Of a stretch of 64,000 bases of DNA, positions 16,611 through 26,549 are shown piece by piece. Both the position numbers and the translations under genes were made by a program. The stretch spans positions 3,162,001 through 3,226,000 of the forward strand of contig NZ_CP186925.1 of the NCBI RefSeq assembly GCF_049562855.1, read 5' to 3'. Origin of the DNA: Ruminococcus_C callidus (GTDB lineage: Bacteria > Bacillota > Clostridia > Oscillospirales > Ruminococcaceae). A model generated the notes under the pieces. It worked only from the letters and a program-made list of their open reading frames with translations. It was not told where the DNA came from and ran no database searches. The stretch's first letter is position 1. The number at the start of each line of letters is the position of its first letter.

Positions 16611-17738
16611 ATGCGTATTTTGCATATTGTTAACGATTTATCCAATATTGGTGGAATTCAAAAATGGATTATGAACTATTTCGAATATATTGATCGTAAT
16701 AAAATCGTTTTTGATTTTGCTTATCACAATAGTTGCGAGCCATTAAACCAATCTTTTGTTGATAAAATTTACAACTTAGGTGGTAATATAATTGAATTGC
16801 CTAAAATCTCTGTTTGTTCTCTCCAAGAAAACACCAAGATATTTCGAGAAGTGTTACATCGCGGGGAAAAATATAAAATTGTTCATTGCCACATGGCAAA
16901 TGCTGCTTTTTTATATTTAAAAGTTGCAAAAGAAGAAAATGTACCCGTTAGAATATTACATAGTCATCAAAATAAAGCAGCTGATCAATTTTCGCATGTA
17001 GTCAGAAATATACCATTAATAAAAATGGGGCTGAAATATTCTAATTTAAGATTCGCTTGCTCCAGTTTAGCTGGAGATTGGTTGTTTAAAAATCAAAAAT
17101 ATCAAGTAATTCCTAATGCAATAGATCTTCAAAAATTTAATTATTCTGAGATTAGGCGAAAAAACATTAGGCAAAAAATGAATTGTGAAAATAAATTTGT
17201 TATCGGCAGCGTTGGAAGACTATGTGCACAAAAAAATTATTTTTTTGCAATTGATATTTTTTCTAAAATCAAAAAACTAAAACATAATGCTGTTTTCTGG
17301 ATAATTGGAATCGGTCCATTGGAACAGAAACTGAAAGCATATGTAGAAGCACTTGATCTTAAAGAGAGCGTTATTTTTCTAGGGAGTAGAAATGATATAT
17401 CAGATTTCTATCAAGGAATGGATGCTTTCTTCTTGCCATCATTGTATGAAGGCTTAGGTATTGTAAATATTGAAGCACAGGCATCTGGGCTACACTGTGT
17501 TGTTTCAGATGCTATGCCAAAAGAAGTTTTCGCCACAAATCTAATAGAAGCGCATTCTTTAGAAGCACCAAAAGATGAATGGGTGAATGCTTTTCTCGAA
17601 GTAGTTGATTCAAACATCAAAAGAAAAAGTAGTCTATCCTTACTACAACAAGCAAATTTTGATATTAAACAACAAGCTAAAAATTTAGAGAAATATTATC
17701 TTGATGCACTTGATGATACAAGGAGAATAGAAAAATGA
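16611..17738 (+). CDS. glycosyltransferase family 4
   Basis: A GT-B enzyme of about 375 residues. The N-terminal Rossmann half begins MRILHIVNDLSNIGGIQKW. The C-terminal half has the GT4 nucleotide-sugar binding pattern: IGSVGRLCAQKN near 203 and FFLPSLYEGLGIVNIEAQASG near 285-305, with the E-x7-E glutamates. A TTG at 16599 overlapping the previous stop is also possible; the ATG at 16611 matches the family's usual start but its Shine-Dalgarno spacing is poor, so the start is unsettled. It adds a sugar to the repeat unit on the inner membrane face; donor unknown. Confidence 0.88.
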   Translation: MRILHIVNDLSNIGGIQKWIMNYFEYIDRNKIVFDFAYHNSCEPLNQSFVDKIYNLGGNIIELPKISVCSLQENTKIFREVLHRGEKYKIVHCHMANAAFLYLKVAKEENVPVRILHSHQNKAADQFSHVVRNIPLIKMGLKYSNLRFACSSLAGDWLFKNQKYQVIPNAIDLQKFNYSEIRRKNIRQKMNCENKFVIGSVGRLCAQKNYFFAIDIFSKIKKLKHNAVFWIIGIGPLEQKLKAYVEALDLKESVIFLGSRNDISDFYQGMDAFFLPSLYEGLGIVNIEAQASGLHCVVSDAMPKEVFATNLIEAHSLEAPKDEWVNAFLEVVDSNIKRKSSLSLLQQANFDIKQQAKNLEKYYLDALDDTRRIEK

Positions 17739-18655
17739 AGCTATCAACATTTGATGCTCTAAAAAGAATACAAAGTAAGAACGCTGTTCAGTATGTGTGC
17801 ATGGAGGGCGAAATATTAAAAAAATATCATCAGATCTTACTAGAAATAGCAAGTGATATTATATCTGTATGTGAAAAAGAAAAGATTGTATATCAATTAT
17901 CTGGAGGAACGGCTCTTGGAGCAGTTCGCCATAAGGGTTTTATTCCGTGGGATGATGATCTAGATATTAATATTTTCGGCTCACAGTGCGATGAGTTTAT
18001 AGAAAAATTTGAAAAGGACTTTGGAGATAAATATTGGGTAAACACCGTTAAAACACCTGGGTATTTTTCTATTGTTGGTTCCATAAAAATGAAAGGTACT
18101 GTCTCACGTGGATTTGAGGATAGTAATGATGAAAAATGTGGTATTGGTATAGATCTATTTAGAATTGAAAACACATTTGACAATTCTATATTAAGATTTT
18201 TTCATGGAGTTTTATGCATGGGATTTGGCTTTCTTCTCTCTTGTAGAAATTTTTATGAAAAAAGAAAATTAATGATGGAATTAGCCAATGATGATAAGGC
18301 GTTGAAGAAAGTCTTTCGCATAAAAATTAACATTGGTAGGCTTCTGAGCCTTATTTCATTAAAACATTGTCTGATAATAACTCAAAAGTGTTATGGTATG
18401 TGTAAAAACAACAAATCAAAGTATGTTACTATTCCAGCAGGTAGAAAACATTTTTTTGGAGAGTTATACAAACGAGATGGCATGGAAAATACCATTAAAG
18501 TATCGTTCGAAGGACATAATTGGGAAATTGCCAAAAATTATAACGATTATCTCACAAAGCTTTATGGTAATTATATGGAAATCCCTTCTGAGGAAAATCG
18601 AGAAACACATTTTCGAGTAGAATTAAAATTCCCAGATGAAAAAAAACACAAGTAA
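17735..18655 (+). CDS. licD: LicD family phosphotransferase (first copy)
   Basis: A 306-residue member of the LicD/nucleotidyltransferase-fold family: GGTALGAVRHKGFIPWDDDL with the catalytic DDDLDI acidic cluster near 70-75. LicD proteins transfer phosphocholine or related CDP-linked phospho-alcohols to surface glycans. It overlaps the glycosyltransferase by four bases (ATGA) and precedes a cytidylyltransferase, which fits a CDP-activated donor. A second, divergent licD lies at 25,234. Confidence 0.88.
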   Translation: MKLSTFDALKRIQSKNAVQYVCMEGEILKKYHQILLEIASDIISVCEKEKIVYQLSGGTALGAVRHKGFIPWDDDLDINIFGSQCDEFIEKFEKDFGDKYWVNTVKTPGYFSIVGSIKMKGTVSRGFEDSNDEKCGIGIDLFRIENTFDNSILRFFHGVLCMGFGFLLSCRNFYEKRKLMMELANDDKALKKVFRIKINIGRLLSLISLKHCLIITQKCYGMCKNNKSKYVTIPAGRKHFFGELYKRDGMENTIKVSFEGHNWEIAKNYNDYLTKLYGNYMEIPSEENRETHFRVELKFPDEKKHK

Positions 18656-18696
18656 CTATAAAAATTTGAATTTTAGATTGTTAGGAGAAATGAAAA

Positions 18697-19410
18697 ATGA
18701 CAGTAGCCTTATTAACAGCAGCGGGATCAGGTACAAGAATGGGGCAAGACATTCCGAAGCAATTTATTCATGTAGACAATAAGCCTGTAATTATTCATAC
18801 TATGGAAGCGTTTCAAAAGCATCCAAGTGTTGATGCTATTATGGTTGTAACAATACCATCGTGGATTGAAGTTGTAAAAGCATATGCAAAGCAGTTTAAC
18901 ATTTCAAAACTACGTTGGGTAGTTGCGGGTGGTAAAACTGGACAAGAGTCTATTTATAATGGATTAAAATCTTTGGAGAATGAAATTCCATCTAACTCAA
19001 TTGTAATGATTCATGATGGAAATCGTTGCATGGTTTCTGGAGAGATTATATCAGATAGCATTGCTACTTTTCATAAATACGGAAGTGCAGTTACTGCAAT
19101 TCCGTGCGTTGAAGCCGTTTTTCGTAGTGATGATGATGGTATATCTTCCGTAGATTCAATCCCACGTGAACAGCTTTTTCGTACTCAAACACCACATACA
19201 TATACATTAGAAAAATTGTTAGATGCACATAAAAAGGCAAAGGAAAAAAACATTACAAACACGGCTGCTACGTGTACGCTAATGCAAGCATTAGGAGAAA
19301 CTGTTTATTTTTCCAAGGGATCTGAAGAAAATCTAAAGCTTACTACAATTGATGATATCATGATTTTTAAAGCTTTGCTGCATACAAAAAAGGATAACTG
19401 GTTAAAATGA
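18697..19410 (+). CDS. IspD/TarI-type cytidylyltransferase
   Basis: A 237-residue Rossmann-like nucleotidyltransferase. LTAAGSGTRMG (5-15) with PKQF is the CTP-binding signature, and VMIHDGNRCMV and LKLTTIDDIMIF are further family blocks. IspD itself makes CDP-methylerythritol. Placement in a surface-polymer locus with licD genes points to the TarI/Bcs1 branch, which activates ribitol-5-phosphate. The usual DGARP-type segment reads DGNRC here. AGGAG precedes the ATG. The polyol is therefore a guess. Confidence 0.85.
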   Translation: MTVALLTAAGSGTRMGQDIPKQFIHVDNKPVIIHTMEAFQKHPSVDAIMVVTIPSWIEVVKAYAKQFNISKLRWVVAGGKTGQESIYNGLKSLENEIPSNSIVMIHDGNRCMVSGEIISDSIATFHKYGSAVTAIPCVEAVFRSDDDGISSVDSIPREQLFRTQTPHTYTLEKLLDAHKKAKEKNITNTAATCTLMQALGETVYFSKGSEENLKLTTIDDIMIFKALLHTKKDNWLK

Positions 19411-20447
19411 TGAGATACTGTGATTTATATTGGAAAGACGTAAAGAAAACAGTGCAAAACATTCCAGATATAACGCAGTTGTTCCATAAAAGTATTTGCA
19501 TTACTGGTGCAAATGGTATGATATGTTCGGCAATTGCGGATATTATACTCTGGCTTAATTGCAATAAAAATGCAGGTATTCATTTGATTTTAGCTGGACG
19601 ATCAAATGAAAAAATCAAAAAACGTTTTTTAGGATTTGAAAAATTCTATACATTTGCTTTTTATGATGCTACACAATTTAATTCAATTTGCTTTCAAGCA
19701 GACTACATTATTCACGGTGCATGTAATGCGAATCCTGCTAAATACGTAAAAGAACCTGTAGAAACTATGCTGGCCAATTTTATGGGCCTGGACTGTCTGT
19801 TAAAATCAGCCGTAAAAAATAAATCTAATCGTGTTGTTTATATTTCTTCTAGTGAAGTTTATGGAAGCAAGTTGAAAGATCAACCTTATCAAGAGTCTGA
19901 TTATGGATATGTAGATTTACTAAATCCACGTTCGTGTTATCCTAGTTCTAAACGTGCTTCTGAAACACTGTGTAGTGCATATACATCTGAATATGGATTA
20001 GATACTGTGGTTGTTCGCCCAGGACATATATATGGTCCAACAATTACAGATACTGATGATCGTGCTTCCGCACAGTTTACACGTTGTGCGGTGGAAGGAA
20101 AAGATATTGTGATAAAATCTGCAGGAACGCAGTTACGTTCCTACTGTTATGTTCTTGACTGTGCTTCTGCAATTTTAACTGTGCTCTTATCTGGAGAAAG
20201 TGGACAGGCTTATAACATATCAAATCCAAATTCGATTGTATCAATTGCACAATTAGCAAAAGCCTTTGCAGCAACTGTAGGGAAAAATGTTTTGTTTGAA
20301 CAAGCAAACGCAGAAGAACAAAAGGGCTACAACAAAATGATGAATTCTTCGTTAGATAGCACAAAATTAGAAGCATTGGGTTGGAAAGCTTTATTTTCAT
20401 TGCAAGAAGGTACAAGCAAAACAATACAAATTTTAAAAACATGTTAG
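19407..20447 (+). CDS. extended SDR, NAD-dependent epimerase/dehydratase
   Basis: A 346-residue extended short-chain dehydrogenase. The dinucleotide motif is ITGANGMICSAI near 31-42, with Cys where the third Gly of GxxGxxG normally sits. ISSSEVYGS supplies the catalytic Ser and YPSSK the Tyr/Lys pair. The nearest pattern is UDP-sugar epimerase/decarboxylase-like enzymes. It overlaps the cytidylyltransferase by four bases (ATGA), so the two proteins probably act in sequence on one CDP-linked or precursor molecule. Substrate unknown. Confidence 0.8.
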   Translation: MMRYCDLYWKDVKKTVQNIPDITQLFHKSICITGANGMICSAIADIILWLNCNKNAGIHLILAGRSNEKIKKRFLGFEKFYTFAFYDATQFNSICFQADYIIHGACNANPAKYVKEPVETMLANFMGLDCLLKSAVKNKSNRVVYISSSEVYGSKLKDQPYQESDYGYVDLLNPRSCYPSSKRASETLCSAYTSEYGLDTVVVRPGHIYGPTITDTDDRASAQFTRCAVEGKDIVIKSAGTQLRSYCYVLDCASAILTVLLSGESGQAYNISNPNSIVSIAQLAKAFAATVGKNVLFEQANAEEQKGYNKMMNSSLDSTKLEALGWKALFSLQEGTSKTIQILKTC

Positions 20448-20484
20448 TTTTTTGATAGAGAATCTATAGGAGGTGCGTATAAAA

Positions 20485-21570
20485 ATGGTATATTACACAG
20501 GATATGAGGAAGCAACAAGAAATACAGCAGGTGGAAAAGCACCTGCTGACATAAAAAAATTGTGTGAAAAGCGAGGGTATTCATTTGTTAAAATATTGAT
20601 GCCATCGCCAAATCTTCCAGCCATTTTGCAAAAAATATGGAAGTATAATTTTGCGAAAAAGTACTGGGAAAACTTGTGCAACACATTGAAAAAAGGCGAT
20701 GTTTTTATTTATCAGCATCCATTATACGTTAAGCATCTTGCTGCTAAATACATCTCAAAGATAAAGAAAAATGGCGTAAAACTGGTTGTTTTAATTCATG
20801 ACCTTGAATCCCTACGAAAAGGTATCGAAGGATTTATAAAAAACAATGGGCATATTAATGATGAGGTAGAACTTACTTTATTTAAAGAATTTGATGTGAT
20901 TATTTGTCATAATGAAAAAATGAAACAATTTCTATTGGATAATGGTTTCCAAGAACACCAGATTGTTTGCCTTGAAATTTTTGACTATCTAAGCGATGCC
21001 GTATGCCGACCAAGAGAAAAAACACTACCGCCATCTGTTGCAATTGCTGGAACATTACATATTAATAAAAGTGGTTATATTTATAAGATCTTAGATAACA
21101 TTCACAACAAAAACCTTGTAGTGAATCTTTATGGAAATTACTTTGATGAATCGCAAACAAATGATAGACTCGTTTACAAAGGCTCTTTTCCTCCGGAAAA
21201 ATTGCCTTCTTGTATAGAAGGTGATTTTGGATTAGTATGGGATGGAAGCGAAGCATACACTTGTGCAGGAAATACAGGAGAATATCTTAAGTACAATAAT
21301 CCACATAAGACGTCATTATACCTTTCCTCTGGACTTCCCGTCATTGTATGGACGGAAGCTGCCATTGCTGATTTTGTAGTAAAAAATAAAGTGGGTATTA
21401 CTGTAAGCAGCTTGTTTGACTTGGAAGAAGCAATTTCACAAGTTACAAAAGAAGAATATGTTATAATGTGTCAAAACGCAAAGGGAATAGCGGAAAAATT
21501 GCGAAATGGATATTACTTTTATAAAGCATTAGATAAAGGTATTTCGCAATTGGAACCGAAAGAAAGTTAA
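20485..21570 (+). CDS. galactofuranosyltransferase-like protein (WbbI type)
   Basis: A 361-residue protein from the ATG at 20485. A GTG at 20473 lies inside the AGGAGGTG ribosome binding site and is rejected. The layout follows the Escherichia coli WbbI beta-1,6-galactofuranosyltransferase family: VVLIHDLESLR near 100, IICHNEKMKQFL, then FGLVWDG and the long conserved YLKYNNPHKTSLYLSSGLPV and AAIADFVVKNKVG blocks. UDP-galactofuranose for it would come from the two glf genes downstream. The family match is by memory of motifs, but the block order is convincing. Confidence 0.8.
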   Translation: MVYYTGYEEATRNTAGGKAPADIKKLCEKRGYSFVKILMPSPNLPAILQKIWKYNFAKKYWENLCNTLKKGDVFIYQHPLYVKHLAAKYISKIKKNGVKLVVLIHDLESLRKGIEGFIKNNGHINDEVELTLFKEFDVIICHNEKMKQFLLDNGFQEHQIVCLEIFDYLSDAVCRPREKTLPPSVAIAGTLHINKSGYIYKILDNIHNKNLVVNLYGNYFDESQTNDRLVYKGSFPPEKLPSCIEGDFGLVWDGSEAYTCAGNTGEYLKYNNPHKTSLYLSSGLPVIVWTEAAIADFVVKNKVGITVSSLFDLEEAISQVTKEEYVIMCQNAKGIAEKLRNGYYFYKALDKGISQLEPKES

Positions 21571-21572
21571 AG

Positions 21573-22760
21573 ATGAAGAAAATAGCATTATGCAAAGAAT
21601 ATAAAATCACATTTACACATGAAGTGTTATATCTAATCACTTTTTTTCTGTTTGCTTTTGTTCGTATTTTGGATACGTCCCTGTTGAATATTGACTTCCT
21701 ATCAAATGTTGTATTTATAATTGTTTGCGCAACGCTCGCAGTGCTATGGATAACATACGATAAAGTTTCCGTTAAAAAACTTTTGTGCCAAATTATAATT
21801 ATAAGTGCTTTTCTACTAGTCACAATCACAACAACTAGAAAATATTTATTGATTTATGCTCTTTTTCTCCTTGCTTCTAATTGTGCAGAATTTAAAAAAA
21901 TTGTGAAATATTCACTGATTGCGACACTCTCAGCTACGTGTATCGTAATGATTGCATCGCAAATAGGAATTGTGCAAGATTATGTATTTGAAAGAGAAAC
22001 AGAAATTGCACACAGCATGGGTTTTTCTTATTATAGTGCATACCCGTATATTTTAATGTTTAATATGCTATCCTATATGTATATTCGAAAGAAGTCAATT
22101 ACATGGATAGAAATAGCGGTTCTGCTAATAATCAATCAAGGCGTGTATCATCTAAGTACCTTGCGGCTCACTTACTATTTAACATTTTTAATTATCATAC
22201 TGTATTTACTTGTTGCTAAAATGAAACGAATCAGACTAAATCATAAAGCTTTCTATGTAGGATCATTTTTACTGTACCCACTCATGCTGTTTATTACAGT
22301 GTGGTCGTCGTTTCAATATACTCATTATAATTTATTTTGGAGAAAGTTAGATGATATTTTATCGGGCAGACTACGTCTTCAGCATAAGGCTTTTGATTTA
22401 TATTCCGTTAAACTATTTGGTCAGTATATTGAAACAAATAATATGACCAACGGCGTAGTTGCACAACACAATTACTTTTATATTGATTCTGGATTTATAT
22501 ATTCAATTTTGGGATATGGAATTCTTTTGACTTTTATTCTTTTATTTATGTATAGTTTTCTTTTATTTAAAGCGTGTCAGCACAACGATAAAGTTTTAGC
22601 AATTTGGATTGTTTCCCTTGCTATTTTTACCGTTGTTAACAACACATGGTTAAATATACACTATAATTGCCTGCTTCTGCTGTTCCCTCAAATTTATTTT
22701 AAAGGAGGGAGAAATAGAAGAATATTTCAGATTCCAAAGAATGGGAGAAAAAACATATGA
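21573..22760 (+). CDS. wzy: O-antigen/capsule polymerase (Wzy-like)
   Basis: A 395-residue protein with about ten hydrophobic segments and a larger polar loop near residues 240-300 (RKLDDILSGRLRLQHKAF), the layout of Wzy polymerases. The HNYFYIDSGFIYSILGYG stretch near 306 fits the conserved region of Firmicute Wzy proteins. Sequence conservation is always low in this family, so the assignment rests on topology and on its place between transferases and Wzx. No clear Shine-Dalgarno; coupling to the previous gene is likely (2-base gap). Confidence 0.75.
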   Translation: MKKIALCKEYKITFTHEVLYLITFFLFAFVRILDTSLLNIDFLSNVVFIIVCATLAVLWITYDKVSVKKLLCQIIIISAFLLVTITTTRKYLLIYALFLLASNCAEFKKIVKYSLIATLSATCIVMIASQIGIVQDYVFERETEIAHSMGFSYYSAYPYILMFNMLSYMYIRKKSITWIEIAVLLIINQGVYHLSTLRLTYYLTFLIIILYLLVAKMKRIRLNHKAFYVGSFLLYPLMLFITVWSSFQYTHYNLFWRKLDDILSGRLRLQHKAFDLYSVKLFGQYIETNNMTNGVVAQHNYFYIDSGFIYSILGYGILLTFILLFMYSFLLFKACQHNDKVLAIWIVSLAIFTVVNNTWLNIHYNCLLLLFPQIYFKGGRNRRIFQIPKNGRKNI

Positions 22761-23749
22761 CCAAAAAACGAAATGTAAATTTAGACGGATTAAAACTATT
22801 AGCATGTTTTGCGGTAATTGGACTTCATGTTTTTACCTATAATTATAATAATACCATTATTACATATATTCATTATATGTGTGGATATGCTGTACCCATC
22901 TTTTTTTTAGTAAATGGATATTTGATTTTAAATAAAAAAGAAGTAACCTATACTTATACTGCAAAAAAGATCTTGAAAATCCTGTTTCTTATTGTACTGT
23001 GGAATTTAGTTTATTTTTTATTGAAATTAGTTATAAAACAACAATTAGAAAATCCAATAATTTTAGTTGCAGAATCACTAATTCAAGAAGGTTTTTTTTG
23101 GCAATTCTGGTTTTTAGGTGCCATGATACTTACTTACCTTTTTGCACCTTTGATTCATAAAGTAGTTAATCGCTTTCGATATAGTTATCCGCTACTTTTA
23201 ATTCTTACATTACTTCCTTGCATAATAATTGTTTGCTTTAATTACCTTAGCAAATCACAATTATTAAACGACCAGAATTTTATTCAAACATTTATGATTT
23301 GGAAATGGTTGTTGTATTTTATATTAGGTGGGTATCTAAAGCATATAATACCATGGTTAAATGATAAAATATCATTTCCCACACATGGTGTTCTCACTGC
23401 AATATTATTTTTTTGGTTTCCATTGTATCAGCTATACGCAGTTAATCATATTAACTTTAATGACTACTATGGAGATCTCGTGGCTATTGCCAATAACACA
23501 ATGATATTTACTTTTTTTATGCGTGTGAATTATAAAAATAAAATATCTAGAATTGTGGAGATACTTGCGCCATACAGCATGGGGTGCTATATTTTACACC
23601 CGATTGTTTTGAAGTTTATAAACAGATACATTAGTTATTCTTGTATATATTTACCGTTTTTAATATATCCGATTGTTACGCTTATTTCTTTTTCTTCAGC
23701 TTATGTGTTGAATAGAAGAAAATTAACAAAATATTTTGTTAATTTATAA
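22757..23749 (+). CDS. acyltransferase family 3 membrane protein (first)
   Basis: A 330-residue integral membrane protein with about ten hydrophobic segments and the Acyltransferase_3 opening NLDGLKLLACFAVIGLHVF, including the conserved His. It probably O-acetylates the polysaccharide or its lipid-linked unit. It overlaps wzy by four bases (ATGA). Confidence 0.85.
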   Translation: MTKKRNVNLDGLKLLACFAVIGLHVFTYNYNNTIITYIHYMCGYAVPIFFLVNGYLILNKKEVTYTYTAKKILKILFLIVLWNLVYFLLKLVIKQQLENPIILVAESLIQEGFFWQFWFLGAMILTYLFAPLIHKVVNRFRYSYPLLLILTLLPCIIIVCFNYLSKSQLLNDQNFIQTFMIWKWLLYFILGGYLKHIIPWLNDKISFPTHGVLTAILFFWFPLYQLYAVNHINFNDYYGDLVAIANNTMIFTFFMRVNYKNKISRIVEILAPYSMGCYILHPIVLKFINRYISYSCIYLPFLIYPIVTLISFSSAYVLNRRKLTKYFVNL

Positions 23750-23771
23750 TTATTAGTGAGGAAAGTTCATC

Positions 23772-25229
23772 ATGTCACAGCCAAGTATAAAGAAAAACTA
23801 TATTTACAACACGCTTTATGAAATATTAGCAATTATAGCCCCTTTAATCACAGCGCCCTATGTATCTAGAGTATTCGGAGCTGATGGTGTTGGCATTTAC
23901 AGTTATACAAGTGCCATTACAGCATATTTTACAATGTTCTCTGCTATGGGAATTAAATCCTATGGACAACGTGAAATTGCTCAGCATAGAGAAAATCCAC
24001 AAGAATGTAGTAAACTCTTTTGGGAACTGGAGCTTATGTGTATTTCCACCACAGCAGTTTCTTTAATTGTATGGACTTTTTTAATTATTTTTAGCGCTAA
24101 CTATTCTGTTTATTATCTTGTTTTAACTATGACAGTACTAGCTACTGCTTTTGATATCTCTTGGTTTTGGAGTGGACAAGAACAGTATCGATTTATTGTT
24201 ATTCGAAATTCTATTATTAAAATTTTAGGGATAGTTCTGCTTTTTGCTTTTGTACGAAAAAGATCTGACCTAGTACTTTACATTGCATTAATTGCAGCAA
24301 CAGGACTTTTAGGCAATATTTCAATGTGGAGTTATCTCCCAAAATTTCTTGTAAAGGTTGATTGGAAATTACTTTCGGTAAAACGTCATTACCGGCAAAC
24401 ATTTGTTTATTTTATCCCAACTATTGCTACTTCTATATATACTGTCTTAGACAAAGCTATGATTGGCTGGATTACTCAAAACGATTTTGAGAACGGTTAT
24501 TATGAGCAAGCAACAAAAATTTTGAATATATGCAAAACTCTTGTTTTTTCAATTAATACAGTAGTGTCTTCTAGAATATCATTTTTATTTGCAAAAGAAG
24601 CACATGTTGAAATCAAGCAAAAATTGGAGACAACAATGAATTTCATTCTATTTTTGTCGATTCCAATTACATTTGGTTTAATTGGTGTAGCAAAGAGATT
24701 TGTTCCATTATTTTTTGGAAAAGGCTATGATGAAACAATAGCGATTTTATGTTTTATGTCTCCACTTATGATTATAATCGGAATTAGTAATTGTTTGGGA
24801 TCTCTATATTTTACGCCAAGTGGACAAAGAGCTAGAAGCAATAAGGGGATTGTTACCGGTGCTGTGGTGAATCTAGTCTTAAATCTAATTTTGATTCCTT
24901 TTTTTGCATCACGAGGAGCAGTTATAGCATCTGTAGTAGCAGAATCAACAATAACAGGCATTTACTTATATATGTCTCGAGATTATTTCGATATATCATG
25001 TATATTTAAATTCGGCTGGAAACGTCTTATAGCTGCTATGGTTATGTTTATTGTCATTTTATTCGCAAATAATATTATTTCGCACCAGTTAATAGCTTTT
25101 ATTGTTCAAGTAGTGCTTGGGATTGTTACATATGTTCTTTGCTTATTGATTATGCGAGATAGATTTCTACTAGATAATATAAAAAAATATGGAGAAAAGT
25201 TATTACATACAAAGTCAAAAAGGATGTGA
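23772..25229 (+). CDS. wzx: Wzx flippase (polysaccharide transporter)
   Basis: A 485-residue protein with about 12-14 membrane segments and the Wzx/RfbX pattern: NYIYNTLYEILAIIAPLITA, PYVSRVFGADGVGIYSY and GQREIAQHRE near 65. It would flip the undecaprenyl-linked repeat unit for Wzy. GAGGAAAG precedes the ATG. With wzy it shows that the locus uses the Wzx/Wzy route. No Wzz-type chain regulator or initiating phosphoglycosyltransferase is in the window, so these must be elsewhere. Confidence 0.9.
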   Translation: MSQPSIKKNYIYNTLYEILAIIAPLITAPYVSRVFGADGVGIYSYTSAITAYFTMFSAMGIKSYGQREIAQHRENPQECSKLFWELELMCISTTAVSLIVWTFLIIFSANYSVYYLVLTMTVLATAFDISWFWSGQEQYRFIVIRNSIIKILGIVLLFAFVRKRSDLVLYIALIAATGLLGNISMWSYLPKFLVKVDWKLLSVKRHYRQTFVYFIPTIATSIYTVLDKAMIGWITQNDFENGYYEQATKILNICKTLVFSINTVVSSRISFLFAKEAHVEIKQKLETTMNFILFLSIPITFGLIGVAKRFVPLFFGKGYDETIAILCFMSPLMIIIGISNCLGSLYFTPSGQRARSNKGIVTGAVVNLVLNLILIPFFASRGAVIASVVAESTITGIYLYMSRDYFDISCIFKFGWKRLIAAMVMFIVILFANNIISHQLIAFIVQVVLGIVTYVLCLLIMRDRFLLDNIKKYGEKLLHTKSKRM

Positions 25230-25233
25230 GTAT

Positions 25234-26121
25234 ATGTTACCAATACAGATTGATCTTCCCAAAAATTTTCTTGAAGAAGAAATTCGTTGTGGTTATAAAA
25301 TTAGCAGTGAAATGAAAAAAGTTTGGGCAGTTCAAATAGATTTACTAGAACAGGTAAAAAAAATATGCAAAAACCACGGCTTAAAGTATTTTGCTGATTC
25401 CGGGACGTTAATCGGTGCTATTAGGCATAAAGGATATATACCATGGGACGATGATATAGATCTTGTTATGATGAGAAACGATTATAATAAATTTATGGAA
25501 TATGCAAAAAGCGAACTGGAATTTCCATATTTTCTGCAAACTGTGTATACAGATAAAGATATCATGAGGGCACATGCTCAGCTTAGAAATTCCAAAACTA
25601 CTGGCTATATGCCCTATGAAAAAAATAGACCTTATAATAAAGGGATTTTTATTGATATATTTCCCTTAGATGTAATTCCAGAAGATCCCCAACTCAAAAA
25701 ATTTTCTTTGAAAATAAAATTCAAATGGAAACTACTCAATAATTTAGTTAATTATAAGTATAATAAAAAAAATATTGTTTCTTGGGCTAAACATTATTTA
25801 ATCGTGAAGCCTCTTACTTTATGGATGGATTATAAAATATTATATGCAAAATATGAAAGACTTTGTTCGCAGTATAATAATAGTGAATTTAATAGAGTTA
25901 GCTATATAGCCTACTCACATGGAAAGAAAAAGCATATTTGGAATAAAGAATGGTTTGATTCAGCAAAGGAGGTCGATTTTGAATTTACAAAAATCGATAT
26001 ACCTGTTGGATATAATGAGAGGTTGAAAACAGAATATGGAGATTACATGGTGATAAAAAATGTACCATCATCCCATGGAGAGTTGATTTTGTCTTCTGAA
26101 AAATCTTATATGGAGGAATAA
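25234..26121 (+). CDS. licD: LicD family phosphotransferase (second copy)
   Basis: About 295 residues. The ATG at 25234 is preferred over 25189, which would overlap wzx by 41 bases. LicD blocks are strong: KYFADSGTLIGAIRHKGYIPWDDDIDLVM with the DDDID cluster, and NKGIFIDIFPLDVIPED near 155. It differs widely from the first licD, so the locus probably makes two different phospho-substitutions. A glycerol-phosphate-type cytidylyltransferase follows three bases after its stop. Confidence 0.88.
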   Translation: MLPIQIDLPKNFLEEEIRCGYKISSEMKKVWAVQIDLLEQVKKICKNHGLKYFADSGTLIGAIRHKGYIPWDDDIDLVMMRNDYNKFMEYAKSELEFPYFLQTVYTDKDIMRAHAQLRNSKTTGYMPYEKNRPYNKGIFIDIFPLDVIPEDPQLKKFSLKIKFKWKLLNNLVNYKYNKKNIVSWAKHYLIVKPLTLWMDYKILYAKYERLCSQYNNSEFNRVSYIAYSHGKKKHIWNKEWFDSAKEVDFEFTKIDIPVGYNERLKTEYGDYMVIKNVPSSHGELILSSEKSYMEE

Positions 26122-26123
26122 CT

Positions 26124-26549
26124 ATGAAAAAGTATAAAATCGGATATACATGTGGTGTCTTTGATATGTTTCATGTAGGGCATCTAAACTTATTAGAAAA
26201 ATGCAAATCAATGTGTGATTACTTGATTGTTGGAGTATGCAATGATGATTACGTTAGGAACATAAAACACAAAGAACCAGTATATAGTGAACAAGATAGA
26301 GTTAGGATATTAGAAGCATTAAAAGTTGTTGATAGAGCTGAACTTGTAACTATAGAGGAAACCAATGACAAAATACTGGCTATAGAAAAGTTCCATTTTG
26401 ATGTTTTGTTTTCAGGTGATGATTGGAAAGGATCAGAAAGATATCAAAAAACAGAAGAGCAGTTTAAAAAATATGGAGCATTTATCGAATATTTCCCTTA
26501 CACGCAAGGTATTTCAACAACTCAAATTAAGGAAAAAATAAAAAAATAA
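26124..26549 (+). CDS. tagD-like: TagD-like cytidylyltransferase
   Basis: A 141-residue HxGH nucleotidyltransferase: HVGH at 17-20 and a YTQGISTTQIKEKI tail, as in glycerol-3-phosphate cytidylyltransferase (TagD, about 130 residues). The FSGDDWKGSERY segment replaces the GDDW block of TagD. It probably makes CDP-glycerol or a similar CDP-alcohol for the adjacent LicD, with which it forms a tight pair. Confidence 0.85.
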   Translation: MKKYKIGYTCGVFDMFHVGHLNLLEKCKSMCDYLIVGVCNDDYVRNIKHKEPVYSEQDRVRILEALKVVDRAELVTIEETNDKILAIEKFHFDVLFSGDDWKGSERYQKTEEQFKKYGAFIEYFPYTQGISTTQIKEKIKK

